Part shown: positions 1-6,588 of the stretch, piece after piece
How the letters are laid out: every line of letters begins with the position of its first letter
Numbering within the stretch: the first letter of the stretch is position 1
From: an uncultured Campylobacter sp.
GTDB lineage: Bacteria > Campylobacterota > Campylobacteria > Campylobacterales > Campylobacteraceae
Direction of reading: 5' to 3'
Length of the DNA stretch: 13,252 nucleotides
Assembly: GCF_938030785.1 (NCBI RefSeq)
Contig: NZ_CALHIK010000033.1
Span: 1 to 13,252, forward strand
Notes under the pieces: model-generated
Database searches by the model: none
What the model saw: the letters and a program-made list of their open reading frames with translations, nothing else
Told to the model about the DNA's origin: nothing
Program-made: the position numbers and the translations under genes

Positions 1-468
1 GTAAATTTTTGCTACGGGGTGCAGAGGCCTTTTGCGATAAACCGCGCGATGATGGATGAAATTTTAGCCTCATACAACCCCTCTGCCGAGTTTAGCAAGC
101 GACTAACCGAGGTGCAATATCTTGACGCTTACAGCGCGCACCAGAGGTTTTACCGAAATGGAGATGACGGTACGATAATGGGCTCATACGCGCTCACGCA
201 GGACCTGCCCACTATCCTGCCCTACAAGCCGTTTGTGGAGTGGCAAAACGCGGAGATGCTGAAAAATAGCGACGTAGCGCGCTGGCAGATCGCGCTCATA
301 GGCATCGAGGGCGACGAAAACGACGCAGGTAACTACCGCGCCATCGCCGAGCTGGAATACGACGAGTTTATCGCGCGGCTGCCGAAGCGAAACTACCGCT
401 TCATCGATGCGAGCTATATTTTGGTTGACGGGCTAAACGTCAATCAGCTAAAGGCGCTGGCGGGCTAA
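1..468 (+). CDS. 3' part of an unrecognised protein gene
   Basis: The frame is open from the first base of the window to a TAA at 466-468, giving 155 residues. A GTG at 19 and ATGs at 49 and 52 are possible starts, but none has a visible Shine-Dalgarno sequence. The gene therefore most likely begins outside the window. The product is soluble-looking and rich in Tyr, Asp and Ala, with no membrane segment, no Cys cluster and no motif I recognise. Its C-terminal part alternates charged and aromatic residues (for example YDEFIARLPKRNYRFIDASY), as in a mixed alpha/beta fold. A second small gene on the same strand starts 184 bp downstream. No function is assigned. Codon use and the lack of a competing ORF on the other strand support a real gene. 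Confidence 0.55.
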   Translation, partial: VNFCYGVQRPFAINRAMMDEILASYNPSAEFSKRLTEVQYLDAYSAHQRFYRNGDDGTIMGSYALTQDLPTILPYKPFVEWQNAEMLKNSDVARWQIALIGIEGDENDAGNYRAIAELEYDEFIARLPKRNYRFIDASYILVDGLNVNQLKALAG

Positions 469-575
469 ATTTTACTTGCAGTGAAATTCTACAGGGCTTC
501 ATCGAGGATTGAAGCCGCAAAATTTAAAGGGGCGGAATTCGCGGTAAATTTCGCGGCGCACAAAATTCTAAAAGG

Positions 576-626
576 CGGAATTTTATCGCGATGCAAATTT
601 AAGAATTCCATCGCGGTGAAATTCCG
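576..626. repeat. Long imperfect hairpin in the spacer before the 653 gene
   Basis: The arms 576-593 (CGGAATTTTATCGCGATG) and 609-626 (CATCGCGGTGAAATTCCG) are complementary at 16 of 18 positions. Both exceptions would be U-G wobbles in + strand RNA, so a transcript could form an uninterrupted 18-pair stem with a 15-nt loop (594-608). No T-run follows, so it does not look like a simple terminator. The segment TCGCGATAAAATTT at 627-640 partly repeats the arm again. The spacer 469-652 otherwise contains only recombined GGAATT/AAATTT words. The stem ends 26 nt before the ATG at 653. Confidence 0.55.
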
Positions 627-652
627 TCGCGATAAAATTTAGAAAGCTTAAA

Positions 653-922
653 ATGAAAAAGACCTACTACGATCTAAAAATTTACGATAACAACGGAACG
701 CTCAGCGTGCTGCAAGAGGACATCGAGGCATTGCCGTTTTTCGGCTACTGGCAAAAGATGAGTCTTGGCTCGACGCAGGGCATATACATAGACGAAAGCG
801 GCAAAGAGCACAGGCTCGTCTATCTGTACGATTGGGAGAAATTTTGCAGATTATTCGCTCGCGAACAGGAGCTACTTAAGCGCGCCCCGGTCGGTAGCGA
901 AAATGAGCGATCCGAGCCGTAG
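653..922 (+). CDS. Small unrecognised protein, 89 residues
   Basis: This ORF opens with ATG at 653 and ends with TAG at 920-922. The product is aromatic- and charge-rich, with a start KKTYYDLKIYDNNG and a centre SGKEHRLVYLYDWEKF. It has one Cys, no signal peptide and no membrane helix, which suggests a small cytosolic protein. The ribosome-binding site is weak (AGAAAG about 7 nt upstream), so expression may be low or depend on the hairpin just upstream. It is co-oriented with the 3' fragment at 1-468 and convergent with the DUF3137 gene, with 80 bp between their ends. The last 20 residues (RAPVGSENERSEP region) look like an unstructured tail. I do not recognise a family. Confidence 0.55.
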   Translation: MKKTYYDLKIYDNNGTLSVLQEDIEALPFFGYWQKMSLGSTQGIYIDESGKEHRLVYLYDWEKFCRLFAREQELLKRAPVGSENERSEP

Positions 923-1002
923 CGGATCTCGGTCGGCGGCGGAGAATAACGGCGATCCTGGCGCAGCGCAAGTAAATTTTAGCCGATAAATAGCGGCGCG
1001 CA

Positions 1003-1989
1003 TTAATCAGCCAAAATCGCCGCCCCGCTTAAATCCGGGTTTAAATTTAACTCGTCTATGATAGATAAAAGCTCTAAAATTTCTTTTTTGATCTCAGCGG
1101 CGTCCTCAAGGCTCGGCGGTATCGAAAACAGCGTTGTTTCAAACCTATTTTTCGCTCCGTTTAAAAATAGGTAAAATTTATCGTCCATAAACGCCGCACT
1201 CACGCCCATTTTCCCCGCGAATTTTTCCTTTAGCTCGCGCAGGCGCTGCATAAACGCAGGCGTCAAAAGATACCTCGCCTCTACTTTATCATCCGCAAAG
1301 ACCCGAAATTCTTTACTAAAAAACATGTCATCCATCTGCTCTTTTTCGCCTATAAATTTAGTATTTAACGTGCGGCTTGCCACTATCGTTTGACCGCTAA
1401 ATTTCTTGTAGAACTCGCAGACCAAGACCGAGCCGCTGAAGGCTTGGGCATTGCTATAGATTGTATAGAAAGCCGTAGCGACAAAAAGGACCGCGGCTAT
1501 TTCCGGGGAGAAGCCGGTGCCGGCGACGATAGTTCCGCCCGGTATCCTTATTGCTTCGCTTAAGCTAAATTTGACGCCGTTATAAATGCCTCTGATTTGA
1601 TCTTCAGCGCGAAATTTATTTTGCGCATATATGCCGATCTTTTTAAATTCCTCACGGCTAATCCCCGCCGACGGTTTATAACTAAAAGCTTGATTTATAT
1701 CTGAAATAATGGTGCGAATATAAACGTTTTTATAAAATTCCTCGTAAACGCTTAATGGTTCAATTACATTAGACCAAGTTGTCATCCATGAGACGATAAA
1801 AATTGGCACATAAAGGAAAATAATAAATATTACGGCTAATTCGCTTCTAAAAATTTTTTCCGCTACGAAAATCCCGCTAAGCGGTAATATGGCTATAAAA
1901 AAGATCCCTAAAAACAGATACTTTATAAATACTAGCCGGCACTCTTTTTGCTTTTTTGCGGTGGCAACTATCGCTTCGTTTATATTCAA
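1003..1989 (-). CDS. DUF3137 domain-containing membrane protein
   Basis: The 328-residue product has two N-terminal membrane helices (about residues 20-42 and 50-70) followed by a long cytosolic or peripheral region. The C-terminal half matches the DUF3137 pattern: a GSVLVCEFYKKFSGQTIV stretch (about 186-203), then the family-typical block MDDMFFSKEFRVFADDKVEA (about 219-238), then YLLTPAFMQRLRELKEKF and a LYLF-like strand (271-276). The molecular role of the family is unknown. The start is a TTG at 1989 with AAAGGT six bases upstream. A hydrophobic stretch at about 148-180 (GGTIVAG, then AAVLFVATAFYTIY) replaces the more polar linker I expect in this family and could be a third membrane segment. 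It stands alone: 140 bp separate it from the upstream gene. Confidence 0.8.
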   Translation of the reverse strand: MNINEAIVATAKKQKECRLVFIKYLFLGIFFIAILPLSGIFVAEKIFRSELAVIFIIFLYVPIFIVSWMTTWSNVIEPLSVYEEFYKNVYIRTIISDINQAFSYKPSAGISREEFKKIGIYAQNKFRAEDQIRGIYNGVKFSLSEAIRIPGGTIVAGTGFSPEIAAVLFVATAFYTIYSNAQAFSGSVLVCEFYKKFSGQTIVASRTLNTKFIGEKEQMDDMFFSKEFRVFADDKVEARYLLTPAFMQRLRELKEKFAGKMGVSAAFMDDKFYLFLNGAKNRFETTLFSIPPSLEDAAEIKKEILELLSIIDELNLNPDLSGAAILAD

Positions 1990-2129
1990 ATTTTACCTTT
2001 TTCTAAATTTACGCGGCGGATTTCGCGCTTGGAGCGAATTTTAGCAAAATTTACGCTGCAAAGATACGGCGGCGCGAGTAAATTTTATCTGGCGGATTAA
2101 ATTTATGAAATTTACGCCGCGGCAGCGAT

Positions 2130-2558
2130 CTACTCGGACGTGCGTTGATTCAGCCACGCTCTCAGATTGCCCGCGCCCTCTTTTAGCACCCCAGATCCTG
2201 CGGCGGCAATACAGACAAAATTAATTAGCGAGCCCCTCCCGCCGACGTTTAAAATCCCAAAGCCTACAATCCACAGCGCCGCGCCGAAGCCAAGCGTGCA
2301 CACGGCGGTCGCGATCCCCAACTTGCGGCGCAAAGGGCTTGGTTTGCGCACCACCTGAACTCGAGTGATCACGTAGCTGCCCGCATATCCTCCGCGGATG
2401 AAATACGCGCGCGCAGGCTCGCCCTCCTCCACGGGGATATCGTTAAACTCGCCGCGCAGCTTCACGCCGTCTATCTCGAAAAATACCCAAATTTTGCTAT
2501 TTCCTCTTGCGGCGTGGATGCGGAGATTTCGAACCTCGCCCGTGATTTCATATTCCAA
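2130..2558 (-). CDS. Small two-helix membrane protein of unknown family
   Basis: The 142-residue product has two parts. Residues 1-72 form a beta-rich soluble domain (EITGEVRNLRIHAARGNSKI, then VFFEIDGVKLRGEF) with the strand pattern of a small OB-like barrel; that fold call is a guess. Residues 80-103 and 108-125 are two membrane helices with a short glycine-rich turn (NVGGRGS), ending in a charged tail. The start is TTG at 2558, chosen because a strong GAGGAG lies five bases upstream. There is no in-frame ATG until codon 3 or later. No family is recognised. It lies between two other envelope-type genes on the same strand, but gaps of 140 and 188 bp argue against tight co-translation. Confidence 0.65.
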   Translation of the reverse strand: MEYEITGEVRNLRIHAARGNSKIWVFFEIDGVKLRGEFNDIPVEEGEPARAYFIRGGYAGSYVITRVQVVRKPSPLRRKLGIATAVCTLGFGAALWIVGFGILNVGGRGSLINFVCIAAAGSGVLKEGAGNLRAWLNQRTSE

Positions 2559-2746
2559 TTTGTCTCCTCAAACAGCTTCGCGCTTTGCTTCCGCGCTAAA
2601 TTCCGCACCGTAAAATTTTAAAATCAAAATTTATGCCTTGCTCGTAGCGCAAAACAAACAGCGTACGGTGAATAGCACAAAACAGAAACTCGCGACGGAC
2701 AGTGCGCGCGACGAGCAGGGCAAACAGGCAAACGCGTGCTGGGCTA

Positions 2747-3538
2747 CTATCCACCTTGTTTCTCTAAAATTTTATCTTTTAGTAACTCGTAGAGCTGGCA
2801 GGATTTTTTATTGCCCGCGTCGCAGCCCTTTTTGATGCATCCGAGCCCCTTGGAAAATCCGCGCAAATCCCCGTCGCTCAGATACAAATAGCCTAAATTA
2901 TTGCAGGCGTCATCATAGCCCAACTCACAGGATTTGATGTAAAACTTCTCCGCCTGGTCACGATTTAACGGCGCACCGAGGCCATCATCATACGCTAGGC
3001 CCGCACTATAACAGCTGTCCGCTAACCCGCCGTCGCAACCACGTTTGAAAAAACTCGTCGCCTTTGCCCTATCCACCGCAAACCCTAAATCGCCCTTGTA
3101 ATAGACCACGGCCGCATTGTGGCAGCTCTTGGCATAGCCCAAATCGCAGGCCTTGACATAGTACCGAGCCGCCTCGGCGAGATCTCTACTCAAGCGCCCT
3201 TGCCGATATAGATTGCCTAGCTTGTGGCAAGCTACAGCGACGTTTTTATCGCACGCTGCGGCATAAAATACGCCCGCTTGCGCCGCATTGCCCTCACCGT
3301 CGTATATACTTGCGAGCTCGAAACAGCTATCATCGTCGCGTGCCTTACAAGCCCTGATAAAAGCAAACTTGGCGCCGTCGTAATCTCCGCGGGAGAGCTT
3401 GTCGCGCCCCAGCTGCGCGCAGCCCACGCCATCGCCGCGGTAGCATTTAAACGACAAAACGGGCGACGGCAAAAAAAGCACCATAACCAAGACGCAAACG
3501 GCGATAGAAAGTGCCGTTATGTCGATGATCTTTCTCAT
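2747..3538 (-). CDS. Hcp-like Sel1-repeat protein, exported
   Basis: The 263-residue product begins with a short basic end and a hydrophobic segment (about 8-29), which fits a signal peptide or anchor ending near VLS. The rest is built of Sel1-like (TPR-related) helical hairpins of about 36 residues, seen in motifs such as ACHKLGNLYRQG, AARYYVKACDLGYAKSC and CNNLGYLYLSDG. Every repeat carries a Cys-x7-Cys pair: residues 32/40, 64/72, 96/104, 131/139, 168/176, 204/212 and 239/247. This is the signature of the Helicobacter cysteine-rich proteins, in which each pair forms a disulfide inside one repeat, so a periplasmic or secreted location is expected. Hcp family members bind partners or act on host cells; no enzymatic activity can be claimed here. 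The ATG at 3538 has AAAGGA five bases upstream. Confidence 0.9.
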   Translation of the reverse strand: MRKIIDITALSIAVCVLVMVLFLPSPVLSFKCYRGDGVGCAQLGRDKLSRGDYDGAKFAFIRACKARDDDSCFELASIYDGEGNAAQAGVFYAAACDKNVAVACHKLGNLYRQGRLSRDLAEAARYYVKACDLGYAKSCHNAAVVYYKGDLGFAVDRAKATSFFKRGCDGGLADSCYSAGLAYDDGLGAPLNRDQAEKFYIKSCELGYDDACNNLGYLYLSDGDLRGFSKGLGCIKKGCDAGNKKSCQLYELLKDKILEKQGG

Positions 3539-3984
3539 ATCTATCCTTTTTGCGGCGATGCGCCGCGGGGCTTAAGGAGCGGTCTTGCAGGCAAATCCCG
3601 CCCGAGTAAATTTTGCAGATGAAATTTTGCCTAGAGTTTTCACGCCGTAAAATTTTAAAATTTCAAAATTCTGCAAGCGGTAAATTTGCAGCCGAATTTT
3701 AAATTTTACGAACCGCGCCCGGCGCCGCAGCAATACCGCGAGACAGCCCGCAAAATTCTAAAATTGAAATTTTACGGGCCGTAAATTTAGAACTAGCTTT
3801 AAATTTTTGTAGCGTCAAAATTTCATCCCAAATTCCGCTGCAAAATTTTGCGGAAAGCGGGAAGTAAAAAGCAAAACACAAAATTTTGCAGCAGAAATCC
3901 CGTCGAAAAATTTCGCTTTGTATTTAAATCATAAATTTCGTTCATGAGATTTAGGGCTATCGGCGCGAGATGTAGCCTGTGCGG
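3539..3984. other. 446-bp gene-free spacer, palindrome-rich
   Basis: This spacer lies between the Sel1-repeat gene and the 3' end of argS, both on the - strand. It contains no convincing gene; a 60-codon - strand frame at 3699-3881 consists mostly of AAATTT-type words. It does contain many short palindromes: GCAAAATTTTGC (3840-3851), a hairpin at 3746-3779, repeated TAAAATTTTAAAATTT blocks (3650-3665), and a hairpin over the argS stop. These are the same words that fill the other spacers of the window. A promoter for the Sel1 gene may lie here, but no clear -10 stands out from the AT-rich background. Confidence 0.6.
3746..3779. repeat. Inverted repeat / hairpin
   Basis: GCCCG (3746-3750) pairs with CGGGC (3775-3779), and AAAATT (3752-3757) pairs with AATTTT (3768-3773). 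There is one C-A mismatch between the two blocks and a 10-nt loop. That gives 11 pairs in all, with a GC clamp at the base. No T-run follows on either strand, so a terminator role is not supported. Confidence 0.45.
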
Positions 3985-3995
3985 CTACATTTTTT
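3970..3995. terminator. Hairpin over the argS stop codon, possible operon terminator
   Basis: ATGTAGCC (3970-3977) and GGCTACAT (3983-3990) form a perfect 8-bp stem with a 5-nt loop. The argS stop codon (TAG, 3985-3987) is inside the stem. This is the only compact GC-containing hairpin at the end of the seven-gene operon, so it is the natural terminator candidate. However, the run of six T (3990-3995) lies on the + strand. For argS transcripts the stem is followed by TCTCGCG, not by U. It would therefore work better against + strand transcription coming from the spacer. Confidence 0.4.
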
Positions 3996-5748
3996 CTTTC
4001 GCGTTTAGGCCCATCAGAGCGAACGCCGTGCGGATACTAAGCGCCACGAGCGCGAACAGCTTGAGTTTCGCATCCTCATTCTCGCTGCCTACGACGCGGT
4101 TTTCGTTGTAGTATTTGTGAAAGTCCGCCGCGAGCGCCTTTAGGAAATCGGGCAGCTTCTGTAAGCCGCGCGAATTAAAGGCGTCGTTTAAAATTTCATT
4201 CAAGCCAAGCGCCGCAAAAGCTAGGCCGAGCCCCGCTTCATCCAGCGCGCCGAAGTCCGCGCCCAAGACGTCCGCCTCGCGCTTGCCCGCTTTGGTAAAA
4301 ATTTGATTGACCCGCGCATGGGCGTAGTTGATGTAAAAGATCGGATTGCTGCTGTCCTCGCGCGCGAGCTCGTCCACGTCGAACTCAAGCGGCGTCTCGC
4401 CCTTTTTGCTGATAAAGATAAATCGCATCGCGTCCCTGCCGATCGCGGCGAGCACGTCGCTCATCAAAATCGCGTTGCCCGCGCGCTTGCTCATCTTGTA
4501 GGTCTGCCCGTCTTTGAGCAAATTTACCATCTGCATTAGGATGATCTCGAGCCTGCTTTCGTCATAGCCCAGAAAATGCACGGCGGCCTTTAAGCGCGCG
4601 ATGTAGCCGTGGTGATCGGCCCCCCAGATGTTGATGCAGCGCTCGTAACCGCGCTCAAATTTGTTGTTGTGATAGACGATGTCGCCCGCAAGATAGGTCG
4701 GACGCGCATCCTCGCGGATGACGACGCGATCTTTTTCGTCGCCAAGCTGCGATGAGCGGATCCAAATTTTGCCGTCCTGCTCATACATCTTGCCGCTACA
4801 CTCAAGCTTCCTAATCGTAGGCTCAAGCTCGCCGTAGAGGCTCTTTTCGCTAGCCCAGTTTTGGATATGAATGCCCGCATCTGCGAGATCTTTTTGGATA
4901 ATCTTTAACACTTCGTCTTTAGCAAACTCCGCAAGGATCAAAACGCGCGATTCGTCGCGGAAAATTTCATCGCCGAATTGGGCGCGCGCAAGAGGGATGA
5001 TCTCGTCGATATACTCGCCGCGGTAGTATTTCTCGGGGTAGCTCACGTCCTCGCCTGCGAGCTCGCGCGCACGAAGTGCGATCGAAGTGCCCAAAAGCTC
5101 GATCTGATTGCCCGCGTCGTTGATGTAGTACTCGGTATCGACGCGGTGCCCTAGATAGCCTCCGATGCGCGCGAACGTATCACCGTAAACGGCGCCGCGC
5201 ACGTGCCCGATATGAAGCGGACCGGTCGGATTGGCGCTGATGTATTCAAGCAAAATTTTTTGCGGCATAGCGGCGGAATTCTGCGCCTCATCGCAATTTG
5301 ATGCTACGACGGAATTTGACGCCTCCTCGGAATTCCGCGATTTGGCGGCGTCATTGCCGCTCGCAGCTAGATTTGCAGCGTAACCTTTGCTAGCAGGCTC
5401 ACTCGCGCAAAGCTTCTTCGAAGCCGATAAAATTCCGCCTCCGAGCTTCGCGTCGTTTTTCGCAAAATCGCCGCCCAAGCTAAGAGCATTTTCAGCAAGA
5501 ACGCCCAACACGGCGGGCTTTAGATGAAAATTTAGATAGCCGTTTACCGCCGTCGCGCTTAGAATTTTGCTGTCTTTAAATTTAGCCGCAAGCTCCTCGG
5601 CAATGAGCTTAGGCGCCTTTCGCAGCTCTTTAGCCAGCGCAAAAGCCTCTGGTGAGGCGTAATGGGCCAAGCTTTTATCTTTGGGTTTTCCTAAAACGAC
5701 TTCGCGAGATAAAATTTTAAAAATTTCGTTTAAGACTAAATTTTTCAA
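3985..5748 (-). CDS. argS: Arginyl-tRNA synthetase (with an unusual insertion)
   Basis: This class I synthetase charges tRNA-Arg with arginine using ATP, in the cytosol. The 587-residue product shows the N-terminal additional domain (1-97), the HIGH motif in GPLHIGHVRGA (179-182), the KMSKR loop (418-422), the NYAHAR motif at the start of the anticodon-binding helical domain (474-479) and the usual LMGLNAKEKM ending. The family is normally about 530 residues in this group. The excess is explained by residues 98-162, a low-complexity stretch rich in Ala, Ser, Asn and Glu, inserted between the N-terminal domain and the catalytic core. The start is a TTG at 5748: the N-terminus KNLVLNEIFKIL fits the family from its first residue. 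AAGGG overlaps the tatA stop only two bases upstream, so initiation may depend on tatA translation. It is the last gene of the operon, five bases after tatA. Confidence 0.97.
   Translation of the reverse strand: MKNLVLNEIFKILSREVVLGKPKDKSLAHYASPEAFALAKELRKAPKLIAEELAAKFKDSKILSATAVNGYLNFHLKPAVLGVLAENALSLGGDFAKNDAKLGGGILSASKKLCASEPASKGYAANLAASGNDAAKSRNSEEASNSVVASNCDEAQNSAAMPQKILLEYISANPTGPLHIGHVRGAVYGDTFARIGGYLGHRVDTEYYINDAGNQIELLGTSIALRARELAGEDVSYPEKYYRGEYIDEIIPLARAQFGDEIFRDESRVLILAEFAKDEVLKIIQKDLADAGIHIQNWASEKSLYGELEPTIRKLECSGKMYEQDGKIWIRSSQLGDEKDRVVIREDARPTYLAGDIVYHNNKFERGYERCINIWGADHHGYIARLKAAVHFLGYDESRLEIILMQMVNLLKDGQTYKMSKRAGNAILMSDVLAAIGRDAMRFIFISKKGETPLEFDVDELAREDSSNPIFYINYAHARVNQIFTKAGKREADVLGADFGALDEAGLGLAFAALGLNEILNDAFNSRGLQKLPDFLKALAADFHKYYNENRVVGSENEDAKLKLFALVALSIRTAFALMGLNAKEKM
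5263..5457 (-). repeat. Repeat-containing insertion inside argS
   Basis: This DNA encodes ArgS residues 98-162. It holds a degenerate tandem repeat of 36 bp or 12 codons: RNSEEASNSVVA (138-149) is followed by SNCDEAQNSAAM (150-161). A weaker third copy may precede them (SGNDAAKS). On the + strand the two units begin with CGGAATT about 36 bp apart. The 15-bp word GGCGGAATTTTATCG (- strand, 5439 to 5425) is identical to the arm of the intergenic hairpin at 574-588. Frame is kept throughout. Confidence 0.6.
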
Positions 5749-5753
5749 ATCCC

Positions 5754-5963
5754 TTACGCCTTTTTATTGTCGCTAATTTCGGCGTCTCTAACCTCTTCCT
5801 CGGCCTTTTTCTCGACCTTTTCAGGCGTATCGTCCTCCATCTCTTTTTTGAAGGTCTTAATGCCCTTGCCTACGCCCTTTGCGAGCTCCGGGATCTTTTT
5901 AGCTCCGAAAAGCAACACGATGATCACTAAGATAATTAGCAGTTGTTGAACGCTTACGCCCAT
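5754..5963 (-). CDS. tatA: Sec-independent translocase subunit TatA
   Basis: The 69-residue product has the full TatA layout: a short N-terminal membrane helix (about 6-19, LLIILVIIVLLF), the FG hinge (19-20), an amphipathic helix starting KKIPELAKGVGKGIKTFKKE (22-41), and a charged, acidic-basic tail of about 28 residues. TatA oligomers in the cytoplasmic membrane form the passage or weakened membrane patch used by folded twin-arginine substrates, together with TatC, which is not in this window. TatA rather than TatB is indicated by the short length and lysine-rich amphipathic helix. The ATG at 5963 is preceded by AAAGGAG five bases away, and that ribosome-binding site overlaps the gmk stop codon (TAAAGGAG). 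Confidence 0.95.
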   Translation of the reverse strand: MGVSVQQLLIILVIIVLLFGAKKIPELAKGVGKGIKTFKKEMEDDTPEKVEKKAEEEVRDAEISDNKKA

Positions 5964-5973
5964 TTTTTCTCCT

Positions 5974-6588
5974 TTAAATTTTCCAAATTTCGATTAGTTT
6001 GTTTATGTCGCGGCCTGCGGTTTCAAGCCTGATCGCCTTATAGATCGATCTGAAATTTTCATACGCCTGCTCCAAGCGGTCGTTGATTATCAAATAATCG
6101 TATTCGCCTAGGCGCTTCATCTCCTCTTGCGCGTTTTGCAGCCTTAAAGCGATGTCGGTATCGGCGTTGCTGCCGCGCGCTTGCAACCGCACTCTAAGCT
6201 CGGATAGGCTCGGAGTCGTGATAAAAACGCTGGCAAGCTCGCTACGCGGCACCTTGCCGCGCACGATCTCGTAGCCCTGAACATCGATGTCAAACAGCAC
6301 CGTCTTGCCGCGCTCAAGCTCGCTCGTAACGGCCTTTAGCGAAGTGCCGTAAAATTTGCCGTGCACGTTTGCCCACTCCAAAAAGTCGCCGCGATCGATT
6401 CCTGCGCGAAACTCACTCTCGCTTATGAAGTGGTAATTCACGCCGTCCGTTTCGCCCTCTCTCATCTCGCGCGTCGTTGAGGAGATCGAGAAATAAAGCT
6501 CATCGCCGAATTCCGCGATAAGGCGCTTTATGAGGGTGCTTTTGCCGCTGCCGCTGGGGCCCGAGATGAGCAAAATTTTGCCCCGCAC
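5974..6588 (-). CDS. gmk: Guanylate kinase
   Basis: The enzyme phosphorylates GMP to GDP with ATP, a required step in GTP, dGTP and (p)ppGpp supply. The 204-residue product is of normal length and starts with the P-loop GPSGSGKST (10-18). It continues with the GMP-binding segment ISSTTREMREGETDGVNYHF (about 35-54), the EWANVHGKFYGTS block (71-83), the Walker B-like VLFDIDVQG strand and the lid region with LQARGSN. The start is a GTG at 6588 that shares its G with the TAG of the upstream gene (TAGTG). GGAG lies seven bases upstream, so translation is probably coupled. tatA follows after ten bases. Confidence 0.97.
   Translation of the reverse strand: MRGKILLISGPSGSGKSTLIKRLIAEFGDELYFSISSTTREMREGETDGVNYHFISESEFRAGIDRGDFLEWANVHGKFYGTSLKAVTSELERGKTVLFDIDVQGYEIVRGKVPRSELASVFITTPSLSELRVRLQARGSNADTDIALRLQNAQEEMKRLGEYDYLIINDRLEQAYENFRSIYKAIRLETAGRDINKLIEIWKI

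Noticed and set aside
908..927. GATCCG/CGGATC inverted repeat over the stop of the 653 gene as a terminator
   Set aside because: The stem is only six pairs and no T-run follows.
2638..2835. 65-codon + strand frame between the 2130 gene and the Sel1 gene
   Set aside because: It overlaps the end of the Sel1 gene on the other strand, and its composition is not protein-like.
3224..3622. 132-codon + strand frame
   Set aside because: It is an antisense shadow of the Sel1-repeat gene, whose repeats and Cys pairs are clearly coding.
3699..3881. 60-codon - strand frame in the spacer before argS
   Set aside because: It is composed of AAATTT-type spacer words, has no ribosome-binding site and has no protein-like pattern.
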